Of a stretch of 64,000 bases of DNA, positions 17,961 to 28,598 are shown piece by piece; the stretch's first letter is position 1, and each line of letters opens with the position of its first letter. Both the position numbers and the translations under genes were made by a program. The DNA lies in contig AP014718.1 of assembly GCA_002370555.1 (NCBI GenBank), positions 806,001-870,000 on the forward strand, in the 5' to 3' direction. The notes beneath the pieces were generated by a model. It searched no databases. It was not told the origin of the DNA and saw nothing but the letters and a program-made list of their open reading frames with translations. This stretch comes from Arthrobacter sp. Hiyo4. Lineage in GTDB: Bacteria; Actinomycetota; Actinomycetes; Actinomycetales; Micrococcaceae.

Positions 17961-20648
17961 TCATGGCCCCTGAGTAGGGCTCGGCCGCTCGACGGAGACG
18001 GTGCCGGCGTCGCCGTCCACGCGGATCTGCTGGCCGCTGGTGAGCCGCTGGGTGGCCACCCCGGTGCCGAGCACGGCCGGGATGCCGTACTCCCGGGCCA
18101 CGATGGAGCTGTGGCTCAACGGGCCGCCCACATCGGTCACCACGGCGGAGGCCATCGCGAACAGCGAGGTCCAGGCGGGAGTGGTGATGCGGGCCACCAG
18201 GACCTCTCCGGGTTCCATCAAGGCGAAATCCTGTGGCCCCCGCAGAACGCGGGCCGGGGCGCTGACCCGGCCGAGCTCGCGCCTGTGCCCTTGATGATGT
18301 CGCCGAGTTGGTGTTGGGAGCCCGCGGGCATCATGGACCCGAAGGCCCTTTCCATCCACCGGCTCTCCGGGAGCAGTTGCGGGGCACTCGCCTTCACCTG
18401 GCCCGCCACAGCATCTTGCGTTCCTCGACGGCGGCGGCGCGGACGGGCTGGTCGGCTCCGGTAATGGCCACGGCCGCCGGTGCTCCCGAGGCTCCCGGCG
18501 CGGCCAGGCCGAACTCGATGGCGCTGCGCAGCTCCTGGTGCCGCAGCCAGAACACGTCGGCGGGTTCGGCGATGACGGCGGAGTCCACCAGCCGCCGTCC
18601 TAGTTCCAGCAGCATCCGCCGCAGGAGCGGCCACGCGAGGCCGACGTCGGCGAGCGCATCCTCGCGGATCGGCGCGGTGTTCTGTGCCCACCGGAGCAAA
18701 CGGAGGAACGCGGCCCGGCGGCGCGGCCCGAGCCGGGTGCTGATCCGGCTCGTTTCGTCCTCCCGGCGGCGGCTGAGTGCCGCTGCCGCTCGTGCGGGTC
18801 AGCGCCCTGCCCCCGCAGGTAGAACTTCACCGTGTCCAGCAGCGCTGACGGATCGTCGGCCGGCACCGGGCTGGCGAAGTCCAGGTTGTAGACTGCATGG
18901 CCGAACCGGCCCAGGTGGTCCTGGAAGCGAAGGCGCCACAACTGCCACAACGGCTCACTGAACCCGGCAGGCGGGAAGCCCGTGCGCTGGGACTCGGCCA
19001 ACGCCGTCGTCGGTTCATGGAGGATCGCGGATGCGAGCCCGGGGACGCCGCGGGCCCAGGCCGCGAGATCGTACAGCGACTTCTCCGCCCGGATGGGTTC
19101 GCTGTCGTAGCCGAGGATGAACGTCAGGGCGGGGGGATCCCCCTCGCGCCGGACGAACTTGTTGTAATACGCACCGAAGGAGATTTCGCTGGTGGCGGCG
19201 AGCGGAATGACTGACTGCACGGCGGTGTAGTACACGGTGCCGGCGTCCAGCAGCGCCTGAACACCCTTGAGCAGTTCCGCACCGGAGAGCTCCGTGACGG
19301 GCTTCGCGGACCAGTGTTTGATGACCTGTTCGTAGCGGGGATGCGAGAATTCGCGCCAGCCGGCCACGCCCATGTGCGCCTGGCCGCGGGCCAGCGCGCG
19401 CACCGCTGTCAGCGCCTTGCCCATCACCCGCCACATCCCCGAGGTGCGGTAGTAGTAATAGGCGTAGCCGTTGATGGTGGGCAGCCCCACGTCGTCCTCG
19501 CGGATGACGTTCGTGCCCACGGCCTCGTTCATCAAGGCTCGCAGCGACCTGGACACCGAGCCGTCAACGAGGTCGGCGAATAGCGGCGAGAGCGGGTCCG
19601 GCAGCTGTTCCACGATGCTCGCCCGGAAGTACATTCCCTTCGGGTACGGCACGGGCCAGGTGTCCGGGTATCGGCCGCCGGTTCGGGCAGCGCGGTGATG
19701 GGCCGGGATTGCAGGATGAAAAACCCGTCACCGGCCCGTGCCCACTCGATGTCCTGCGGTGCCCCGAAATGATCCGCACTCCGCGTTCCGTAGGCGGCGA
19801 GCTCGGCTGCGGCCCGGTCGTCCAGTACGGGCGCACGACGGCGGGCTGCCGCCACCGGCTGCTCCCGGGTACCGTGCTCGGCGTAGACAGTCATAACCGC
19901 CTTGTCGGCCGTGTGCCGTGACACCACGGTGCCAGTCCGGCGTCGACAACGAGGTCATCCGTGGTGACCGTCCCGCTGACCACGGACTCGCCCAGGCCCC
20001 ACGCGGCACTGATGGCGATCTGGTCACGGCGCCCGTTGGCCGGGTTGGCGGTGAACATGACCCCGGCGGCCTCGGCCTCCACCATCCGCTGGACCACCAC
20101 CGCGAGGCGCACCGAGCCCGGTCCGATGCCCTCACGGGTCCGGTAAACCATGGCCCGTGCCGTCCACAGGGACGCCCAGCAATCGATCACGGCCGCGGCC
20201 AGCGCCTCGGCCCCGCGCACGTTCAGGTAGGTTTCCTGTTGCCCGGCGAAGCTGGCCGCGGCGAGGTCCTCGGCCGTGGCGGAGGAGCGCACCGCAACGG
20301 CTGTTTCCCCGCCGTTGTCGAGTCGCGCGTCACTGAGACGCCCGTAGGCGGCGCCGAGCTCCGCTGCGATATCGGCCGGCAAAGTGCCGGCCGTGACCAG
20401 GGTTTGGATCCGCTCCGAGGCGTCCGCATAGTCCTGGGGCGAGGCCTGCGGCGACAGGGTGGCCAGTTCCCGGATGCGGGCCTCAAGTTGGTTGGCCTCC
20501 ACAAAGTGCGAATAGGCGGCGGTGTTGAGCACGAACCCCGGGGGACCGGCAGCCCGGCCCGGATGAGGCCGCCCAGCCCTACGGCTTTGCCGCCGGCCAT
20601 GGCGATGTCGGCTGCTCCCAGATCGCCCAAACTGTTGACGTAGGTCAT
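17961..20648 (-). CDS. PEP-utilising enzyme, PEP synthase / rifampicin phosphotransferase-like (several frameshifts)
   Basis: This protein of about 890 residues is spread over at least five frame segments. The N-terminal ATP-grasp/PPDK domain starts MTYVNSLGDLGAADIAMAGG and contains 'GETAVAVRSSATAEDLAAAS', 'SFAGQQETYLNVRG' and 'AAGVMFTANPANGRRDQIAI'. A central domain begins near 'MPYPKGMYFRASIVEQLPDP'. The swivelling phosphohistidine domain at the C-terminus has 'DVGGPLSHSSIVAREYGIPA' followed by VLGTG. Domain order and length match rifampicin phosphotransferases and related PEP-utilising enzymes, which transfer a phosphate from ATP by way of His. True drug inactivation cannot be asserted from sequence. 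Confidence 0.75.
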
Positions 20649-20789
20649 GACCGCGCGTCCTTACTGCCCGGTTGTGGGGCGCCTGCAGCGAACCTGATTC
20701 TCCACATACTGGCACTGCCGCCGACAAGAGACCATAGCTCACGCGTGTCTTAGGATTCACTCCCGCCGTGGCACACATAAGCTCGATAC

Positions 20790-20947
20790 ATGGGCAAAAA
20801 CCAGCACAGCGAGTTGGAGGGCAGACCTCCATCAACGAGCTGCTCGACAAGCCCATCGGCGACACCCACATCCAGCTGGTGCTGCCCATCCACGTCCAGC
20901 TCCGGCCGGGGAATTCCGCCGCGTGTCCTGACGGTTTCGGTGGTTGA
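20790..20947 (+). CDS. possible small protein ending in an interspersed repeat
   Basis: ATG at 20790 opens MGKNQHSELEG; with one G restored near 20819 it continues 'SINELLDKPIGDTHIQLVLP' and ends DGFGG-stop, about 52 residues. The stop lies inside the GGTGGTTGAGCC repeat. It is not recognised and may be spurious. Confidence 0.25.
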
Positions 20948-20980
20948 GCCGGTTGCCGGTGGTTGAGCCTGTCGAAACCG
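20937..20980 (+). repeat. interspersed repeat GGTGGTTGAGCC(TGTCGAAACC)
   Basis: GGTGGTTGAGCC occurs twice in tandem here, the second copy extended to GGTGGTTGAGCCTGTCGAAACC. The core GGTGGTTGAGCCTGTC recurs on the minus strand at about 60250-60268. Similar TTTCGACAGGCTCAACCACC elements are common between genes in Arthrobacter-type genomes. The rest of 20649-21320 holds nothing recognisable. Confidence 0.6.
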
Positions 20981-21320
20981 CGGCTTCAACAGGCGCAACC
21001 ATCAGGCCTTAATGGCGGACCTTCCTGATTTTCAGACTGTGCCGTCTCGACGGAGTTCCAGTGTTCTGGTCCGCGATCCGGCGGAGGCGGCGCCAGCGTA
21101 TGCCGGTGCGGTGGTGAGCCTGGTCAGTGGGATGCGCTGAACGCATCGGCCTCGATCCACTCCTGTGGCGCCGAGCCCGGAAAGTTTAGGTCCCAACCCG
21201 GGACAGTCCGGGAATGGCTAAGCCGTCGCAGGGACGTCGGCGCCGACGTCCGGGCGACGCGCAGATCGTACCCACCCGGCCCGCCATGAGCCACATGCCC
21301 AACCTCAGTTGGAACGGCGC

Positions 21321-22330
21321 CTATTCCGTAACTGCCGCCGGAACCGGGCCGCCGCTGCGTACGGCAGGTGCGTCCCGGCGGCGCCAGTAGGCGGCCAGGA
21401 CGGCGCCGGAAACGTTGTGCCAGACGGAGAAAATAGCGCCTGGCAAAGCGGCTTCGGGGGTCATGTACTGCCGTGCCAGTCCCGCCGCAAGGCCTGAATT
21501 CTGCATGCCGACCTCGATGGCGGTGATCCGCCGGGCAGGAATTGGCAGCCGGAACAGGCGGGCCGCAGCGTAACCGAGGGCGTAGCCCAGTCCGTTGTGG
21601 AGAATGACGGCCGCGAGTACCAGCAGTCCGGCAGCGAAGATGGCCTTTGCGCTTCCGGCAACCACGGCAACCACCACGAGGGTGATGGCCAGGACCGAAA
21701 TCCAGGGTAGGGCGGCAGGGCCCTGGTGACCAGACCGGGCAGGAAGCGCCGGATGACAAGTCCCAGCAGCACCGGGAGCAGCACAATCTGGACGATGGAC
21801 CATGCCATCGAGCCGGCGTCCACCGGCATGTACTGCCCGGCCAGCCACAATGCCAGCACCGGGGTGAGAAGGGGAGCGATCAGCGTCGAAACGGTGGACA
21901 TGGCGACGGACAGGGCCACGTCCCCTTTGGCCAGGTATGACACCACGTTGGAGGCTGTTCCACCCGGGCAGCAGCCCACCAAAATAACGCCGGCGGCCAG
22001 CGCGGGCGGCAGCCCCAGCGCTGCGGCGATCAGCCAGCCCAGGAACGGCATGACGGCGTACTGCGCCACAACTCCGATCACCACCGGGACAGGGCGTTTG
22101 GCGATCACGGCGAAATCCGGCGGCGTGAGGGTCAGCCCCATGCCGAACATGATGATTCCCAGCAGGGGCGTGATCCAGGGGGCCAGCCCGGTGAACGCTG
22201 TTGGGCCGGCGAGCGCTACGGCTCCTCCGGCCAGGATAAGGATGGGGAACAGGGTGACGGCGATGCGGGCGCTGCGTTCTTCGGCGGCGGATGCCGTTGC
22301 GGAAGATTCGGATAGTGAAGACAGGCGTAC
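21321..22330 (-). CDS. bile acid:sodium symporter (BASS) family transporter (frameshifted)
   Basis: This protein of about 330 residues has 9-10 TM helices. The first half shows 'GIIMFGMGLTLTPPDFAVIA', 'VGCCPGGTASNVVSYLAKGD' (the BASS GG-ASN sodium-site motif) and 'VALSVAMSTVSTLIAPLLTP'. The second half, after a shift near 21715, shows 'ILHNGLGYALGYAAARLF', 'TAIEVGMQNSGLAAGLARQY' and 'AIFSVWHNVSGAVLAAYWR'. No start codon is visible in the correct frame upstream of 'SSLSESSATASAAEERSARI', so the 5' end is approximate. It imports an organic anion with sodium; the substrate is unknown. Confidence 0.82.
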
Positions 22331-22397
22331 CGGAATATCACAGCTTGGGCGGGTTCCTGAATTGGCGTGTGATCGTGACGCCTCGCCGGGGCAGGTG

Positions 22398-22430
22398 ACC
22401 GTGCGCCGCGTGTTCGGCGCGGCGCACGGT
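22398..22430 (-). terminator. hairpin terminator between two transporters
   Basis: A perfect 13-bp stem ACCGTGCGCCGCG / CGCGGCGCACGGT encloses a 7-base loop TGTTCGG. It lies just 3' of the AGCS transporter stop at 22441. Confidence 0.75.
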
Positions 22431-22440
22431 GCACGCCGTA

Positions 22441-23978
22441 CTAGATCCGCGCGGATTCCTTCTCGCGGTCGGCGGTCTTGTAGGTCTCCCAGAAGGTGGC
22501 CCGGTGATGCCGAGGGGCCGCGGGTTGAAGACCGGGTCGATGCCCATCTTCTGCTGCGCTTCGAAGTCCTTCAAGGCTGCCAAGGCGGGCTTCTGCAGGA
22601 TCAGGATGCCGATGATGTTCAGCCAGGCCATCATGCCGACGCCGATGTCGCCCATCAGCCAGGCATCGGCGGCAGTGTTGACGCTGCCGTACGCCACCGC
22701 GATGAGGATGAGGATCTGCAGCGTCATCGTGGTGCTGCGGCCGACGCTGACTTTGAGGCCCGGAATCAGCTTTTTCGAGTGCCCGCCCACGAGGAAGCGC
22801 AGGTTGGTTTCCGCCATGTAGTAGTAGGCGATGACCGTTGTCAGGCAGAAGAAGATCAGCGTGATCGCGATGAACGCCGCGCCGAAGCCCGGGAAGGCCG
22901 AGTCAAAACCGGTCTGCACGAACTGGGTCCGGCCGTGGCCGTTGCCGAGAGCAGGCCGCCCTCGACGAGGACCTCGCTGTCTTCGGTGCCGCCGGAGAAG
23001 ACGCGGTAGGCCCGGTGGAGAGGATCAGGAACCCGGTGGCGGTGCAGACGAAGAGGGTATCAATGTAGACGGCGAAGGCCTGAACCAGGCCCTGCTTGGC
23101 CGGGTGGGAGACTTCGGCTGCGGCCGAGGAGTGGGGACCGGTTCCCTGGCCGGCCTCGTTCGAGTAGACGCCGCGCTTGACGCCCACATCACGGCCAGGC
23201 CGATGACGGCGCCGAGGGCCGCATCCATGCCGAACGCGCTGCGGAAGACCAGGGCGAGGATCGCCGGAAGCTGGTCCGCGTTGACGAAGACCACCACCAT
23301 GGCGAGGATGATGTAGGCGGCGGCCATGAACGGCACGACGAAGCCGGCGACGCTGGCGATGCGCTTGACGCCGCCGATGATGACGAACGCCAGGAGAATC
23401 ACGGATCCGACGGCGACGACCCAGGACGGGATGGTCCAGGCGCCGTTGATTGCGGTGGCCATGGAGTTGGCCTGGACACCGGGCATCAGCACGCCGCAGG
23501 CCAGCACAGTGACGGCCGCGAAGACGTAGCCATAGACCTTGAAGAAACCGGCGCCCTTGGTGTGGGCACGCGCGCGGGAGAGGTAATACGCAGGGCCGCC
23601 ACGGTACTCACCGGTCAGCGGATCGCGGGTCTTGTACATCTGGCCCAGGGTGCACTCAATGAACGAGGTCGAGGCGCCCAGGAAGGCGACCATCCACATC
23701 CAGAAGAGGGCGCCGGGGCCACCGAAGGCGACAGCGGTTGCGACTCCGGCGACGTTGCCGGTTCCGACGCGTCCGGCCAGCGACATTGCCAGCGCCTGGA
23801 ACGAGGAGACTCCGGAGGCCGACTTTTCGCCCCGGAGCAACTGCTGGATCATTCCCTTGATATGCCGGACCTGCATGAAGCGGGTACGGATGGAGAAGTA
23901 GACGCCGGTGGCGAGGCAGAGATAGACGAGCCAGTCGCTCCAGATAACGCCGTTGATAGCTGATAACACATCGCTCAT
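22441..23978 (-). CDS. alanine/glycine:cation symporter (AGCS) family protein (frameshifted)
   Basis: This is a protein of about 510 residues with roughly 11 TM helices. Start MSDVLSAINGVIWSDWLVYL follows GGAGGG. AGCS motifs: 'GVYFSIRTRFMQVRHIKGMI', 'SLAGRVGTGNVAGVATAVAF' (the GTGNIAGV sodium/substrate signature), 'FLGASTSFIECTLGQMYKTR', 'KRGVYSNEAGQGTGPHSSAA' and 'TVIAYYYMAETNLRFLVGG'. After a last shift near 22500 it ends 'WETYKTADREKESARI'. Breaks lie near 23190, 22930 and 22500. It should couple amino-acid (alanine or glycine) uptake to sodium or protons. Confidence 0.87.
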
Positions 23979-24290
23979 AAGTGTGGGGTCCCTCCATAAA
24001 GAGCGTGGGTGATGCGGGTGGGTGGTGCGGTTGGTGCCGCACATGGTGGGTGGACGCACTGTAGCGCAACACACCAAAACCTGTGAAGTTTCCCACACTG
24101 TGATGGTCTTAGTCCATTTGGCCATTTCCGGAGCCAGTTCGGCGATGTCATCGGCCAGTGAGTCCGACACTCCAGTCCCATCGTCCGTTACGGAGCTGGT
24201 TGCCCCTGCGGAGGCAGGTGACAATGTAGACCTCAGGCGGAGCGGCTTTCTGGCGCCCTTCGTCGGTGGAGGAAGAAGGGATATTTTGGG

Positions 24291-25190
24291 ATGGCGGGTA
24301 GCGCATTGACGGTCAGCTGCTGCGACGGTTACGTGCTGCGGGGCACCTGTGGGAATCACCGTCCGCGGGACAGGAGGGCGCCGGTGCGTTTGTCGTCATT
24401 GCCGGTGCCACCGGCGTCAAAGCTTCCTACTACCACCGTTATGCGTCCTTCCTGGCGGAGAACGGCTTCACGGCGATCACGTTTGACTACCGCGGTATCG
24501 GGCAGTCCAGGGGTTCCACGATCAAGAATCTGCAGGCCAGCTGGTACGACTGGGCCCTGAAAGACCTCGATGCGGTTCTGGCGTGGGCTTCGCGACACTG
24601 CGGCGGGAGGGAGCTGAACGTCGTCGGCCACAGTTTTGGTGGCTTCGCGGCGGGTTTGGCGCGGAACGGACGGCAGGTGAACCGGCTCCTGACGGTGGGT
24701 GCCCAGCACGCCCATTGGCGGGACTACAGGCCGGGGCACCGGCTCGCATTTTGGTGGCGCTGGCACGCCGTGATGGCGCTGGCACGCCGTGATGCCGCTG
24801 CTGACGTGGCGGCATGGCTACTTTCCCGGCAGCCGGCTCGGCTGGCTGGAGGACTTGCCGAAAGGCGTGGCCACGGACTGGGCACGGAGCCCCAAGGATT
24901 TCAATTCGCGGCTGGCCGGGACCATGGGCGAGGAGATGCGCAGGCACCAGGCTTCATTTACCCGGCGACGCTTGCAGTGGCTGCCACGGATGATCCCTTT
25001 GCCACAGAAGCCGCCGTCGCCGCGGACTGAGCTACTACCCCAACAGTCCTGCCACTGTAGTTCAGCTGAAGCCGGAGGACTTCGGCCGCACCGAGATTGG
25101 CCATTTCGCGCCTTTTCACAGCCACTTTGGAGACACCTTCTGGGCTGACACCGTCTGGTGGCTGCGGGACGGGGTGAATCCTATTCGCTC
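24291..25190 (+). pseudogene. serine aminopeptidase-type alpha/beta hydrolase (several frame breaks)
   Basis: Start MAGSALTVSCCDGYVLRGT; a missing C near 24350 is followed by 'VVIAGATGVKASYYHRYASF', 'FTAITFDYRGIGQSRGSTI' and the nucleophile elbow 'LNVVGHSFGGFAAGLARNG' (GHSFG). An exact 19-bp tandem duplication at 24756-24793 shifts the frame; removing it restores 'WWRWHAVMPLLTWRHGYFPG'. Later pieces 'AATDDPFATEAAVA' and 'IGHFAPFHSHFGDTFWADTV' carry the acid and histidine. With repairs it is a complete hydrolase of about 290 residues (COG4757-like); as it stands it is broken. The exact stop is uncertain. Confidence 0.6.
24756..24793 (+). repeat. 19-bp tandem duplication
   Basis: GGCGCTGGCACGCCGTGAT is repeated head to tail (24756-24774 and 24775-24793) within the hydrolase frame. 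Confidence 0.9.
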
Positions 25191-25203
25191 CTCGGGAACG
25201 GCA

Positions 25204-26688
25204 CTATGCTATCTCCGTCAAGAGGCGCCCCACACTGGAGGCCACGGACCTGCGAAATTCGGCATTTCCTGATACCTGTTCCGGGAAAATTTTCTCCAGT
25301 CCGAGGAGCCTGTCTGCAAGGCCGGCCTCGGAGCCGGCGGCGGCCTCCCGGAGTTTATCCGCCATGGGGTCATCGAGCATGAGTGCCCGGCCGTTGACGT
25401 CGCGGCCGCGGTAAATGTACACCATCCAAGCTGCCACCACCAGGGCACCGGAGTGCGGCAATTCGCCGGCATCGAGGCGGTCAGCCACGGTGCCGAGGAT
25501 TCGGACAGGAAGCTTCTGTGATCCGTCCATGGCGACCTGGACGGTGGTGTGCCCAAGGTTGGTGTTGGCGAATCGGCTGAGGATCGATTCGCCGTACTCT
25601 TCGAGGTTCAGCCCGGGTGGAGGAGTGAGCGTCGGGATGATGTTGTTGCGCTGCAGGTTGCGGGCCTCGCTGACGAGGGCATCGTCGGTAATGGACTCCG
25701 CAATTGTCGAATATCCCCGCAGAGCGCCGAGATAGGCCAGCAGCGAGTGCGTGGCGTTCAACATCCGCAGTTTGGCAACTTCGAACGGGCCGACGTCGTT
25801 GGTTAGGGTCGCCCGGCGCGTTCCCAGCGGGGACGAGGACCCGGGAAGCTGTCTTCGATCACCCATTGTCCAAAGGGTTCGGCGACGACCAGGCCTTCGT
25901 CCCGCAGCCCCAAAATCCGTTCCGCTTCCAGTCGGTTCGCCTCTGTCGTTGCCGGAACAATGCGGTCCACCATGGTTGAGGGGAAGGTGACGGAGTTCTG
26001 GAGCCACTCCAGCATGCCGTCCGCCCGTGCGGCACGGGCCATGGCGTATACAAGGCCGCGGGTGACTTGGCCGTTGGACAAAGGGTTGTCGCAGCACACC
26101 ACCGCGAACGGGGCTCCGGACACTGCATAGCGCCGCGCCAGACCGCGCGCCAGTAGTCCCAGAGACGTACGCGCGGGGCCGGCAAAGGACGGGCCTTTGA
26201 GTTCAACCGCGAGGGCGGCGACGTCTGCCGCCACTGCGGGGTTCAACGTATCCAGTTCGCCGGTGAGGGCGCGGGGATACCCTTTTTCGGTGATGGTCAA
26301 GGACGCGAGGTGGACCTCTTCCGACGCCACGGCCCGCAAGACCTCTTCTGAATCAGTGCCGGGAAATGCCACTTTTGAAGCGAACCGATCAGCCGGAGAG
26401 ATTCCGCATCCCGGGCCTTGGTCAGGACTGAATATAGTCCGTCCTGGGGCCCGACTTGCTCCGCCACCCGAGCCGAACGTCCGGTCACGCCGAGGATGCC
26501 CCAGCGGGTCTCACCTGCTGCCGCTGCCGCATCTTCCGTATATACGGCTTGATGTGCACGGTGGAAAGCGCCGACACCAAAGTGGACGATGCCCGTACTC
26601 AGCGCGCGGGGGTCAACCGCAGGGCCGGTCACCCCGGCCTGCGGGATGCTGAAGGCAACGACGCCAAAGACAGCCGCGTCGTGATCAT
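25204..26688 (-). CDS. mannitol dehydrogenase / fructuronate reductase family protein (frameshifted)
   Basis: This is a long-chain polyol dehydrogenase of about 490 residues. The 5' end reads MITTRLSLASLPSASRRPG and, with one G restored near 26633, joins 'ALSTGIVHFGVGAFHRAHQA' (the NAD-binding GxGxFHR motif). Then come 'VTGRSARVAEQVGPQDGLYS', 'LASLTITEKGYPR' (catalytic-loop region), 'AVVCCDNPLSNGQVTRGLVY' (CDN motif), 'VDRIVPATTEANRLEAERIL' and 'FEVAKLRMLNATHSLLAYLG' (catalytic KxxxLNxxHS). It oxidises mannitol or reduces fructuronate-like ketoses with NAD(P). Breaks lie near 26633, 26350 and 25830. Confidence 0.85.
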
Positions 26689-27062
26689 GGAACTGCTCGT
26701 GGGCATGGCTGGCCTTTCAAGGGCGGGCGGGGAGTGGTTGCCGGACGTTCGCCGGGTGGTTCAGTCCGTGTCTTCGCGGACCTGTGACACGAGCTGTGTC
26801 GGGTTGACGAACCGCATACGCATGCCTCGTTTCCGGGGACGGGGAGGGGATGCCGCGACGCACGGAACTTGGACTGCTCGATGCTTCGGAACCGGTGAGC
26901 CGATAAGGAAACACGCCTGGGAGGCAGTCCAGGGCCAGCGCGTTGATGGTGACGACGCCCCTCGGCCTGGCCATCCGCCCGGTCCCGCCGCGACGGCTGC
27001 GGCCACGGCACCCCTGTATCCTGACAACGTAGGTTACAGGCCCCAGCGGCCAAACTCTTGGA
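26689..27062 (+). other. no recognisable gene
   Basis: About 370 bases between divergent genes. Open frames exist on both strands because of GC bias, but none has a recognisable motif or a good start. It should contain promoters for the mannitol-dehydrogenase-type gene and the methyltransferase. Confidence 0.35.
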
Positions 27063-28254
27063 ATGGATCCTTTATCAGCGCCGACACGCCAGCTCCCGGA
27101 GCAATCCCGACGTCGGACCCCAAGCCCCCGCGCCTGGCTGCGGTGGCTGAGCGCGTTACCTGGGTCAAGGCTGATGAGAGCTTGACCGCGGTCTGGCGTT
27201 CGGCGAACGGCAGGCCGGCGCCGGCACGCGTCGAAGTGGTCACCGACTCCCTCACGGCCGATGAGGCAAACCGAATGGCGTCACAGGGGATCGCGATGCT
27301 CTGGCACGGTGACTTCCACAACGCACGGCAGATCCTCAACGCCATGGACCGGCGGGTAGGCGACGGAAAGAAGATCGCAGGGACTCCGGCCGAAAAGTTC
27401 TATCGGCATCGCCAGTCCCGCTCGCATCGTGCGCGCATTCTTGGCCTGCTGCTGATCCCCCTTGATCCGGGCCCCGTGGTGCCGCTGCGCCGCGCACCGG
27501 ACATCCGGGAGGCCGCCACTGAAGCGTACGGTGATATCGGCGAACCTTCCGTGGTGTCCCTGCATGAGCTGGTCGGGGCCATTGGCGCCCACGAGTGGCG
27601 ACGGAACGGCGTCTACGTCGATGCCCTGCAGGGCCGCATCCACCCGCACTACGGCACGTTCTTCCCCACCCGGAGTGAGTACGTGGATCTCGTGGCCGCC
27701 GCGCCGCTGCCCTCTGACACGCTGGCGTTCGACGTCGGAACCGGCACCGGAGTGCTCGCCGCCGTCCTCGCGCGCCGTGGCGTCCACCGCGTGATAGCGA
27801 CGGACAATGAACCGCGTGCCATCGCCTGCGCCGGTGAGAATTTCCGGAACCTCGGTGTCCAGGAACGTGCTGAGGCCGTCCTGACCGACATGTTCCCGCC
27901 CGGACGCGCGCCCCTCATTGTCTGCAACCCGCCCTGGATTCCGGCCACACCGCATTCCACCCTGGACAGTGCCGTCTACGACCCGGCAGCAGGATGTTGT
28001 TCCGCTTCCTGAACGAACTCTCCGACCATCTGGAGCCGGGCGGTGAGGGCTGGCTTGTCCTGTCCGACCTGGCAGAGCACCTTGGCCTGCGGTCGCGTGA
28101 GGATCTGCTGGCCGCCATCGACTCGGCCGGGCTGACGGTGATGGATCGGCTCGACACCAAGCCAACCCATCCGAAGGCATCGGACCGCGAGGATCCTCTA
28201 TTCGAGGCGCGCACGGCCGAGGTCACGTCCCTGTGGCGGCTTGTTCCCCGGTAG
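27063..28254 (+). CDS. class I SAM-dependent methyltransferase (two frameshifts)
   Basis: This protein is about 397 residues, starting MDPLSAPTRQLPG at 27063. One G is missing near 27095, after which the frame is open to about 27990. An N-terminal domain of unknown function contains 'AMLWHGDFHNARQILNAMDR' and 'EKFYRHRQSRSHRARILGL'. The methyltransferase core follows: 'TLAFDVGTGTGVLAAVLARR' (SAM motif I), 'VIATDNEPRAIACAGENF', and 'APLIVCNPPWIPATPHSTLD', whose NPPW motif suits methylation of a nitrogen in a planar group (HemK/RlmG-like). The last part is 'MLFRFLNELSDHLEPGGEGW'. The target is unknown. Confidence 0.78.
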
Positions 28255-28598
28255 TCACGCGCCCGGAACAGCCCCCTGATGAGCGGGTTTCTCACCGAAT
28301 TTCATTGCTGGGCCCGGGCGGCGGTGCAAAGATGGCCGGAGTACCGTAAATGAGCCGAAATGACCCATGGGACAGGACCTAACGCAGGGCGCTTGTCCCC
28401 ACGATCGGACCTTCGGCTCGTCTCGACAGCCCGGCACGATTGCCGGACGCCTGGGCTCCGCCGTCGCGGTGAGTCCACGCCAAAGACGGCGCCATCCGTC
28501 GGTGGCGTGTGACCTCCATCGGAGGAACCAAAGTGTCTGTATGCCAGCTGATGTGCCCCCTCAATCCGGAAGTGGGGCGGCCATGACCGAGCAACCCC
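28255..28598 (+). other. no recognisable gene
   Basis: About 340 bases. A short frame near 28583 (MTEQPLKKRRLRVGRPL) is too short to assign. Nothing else is visible. Confidence 0.3.
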
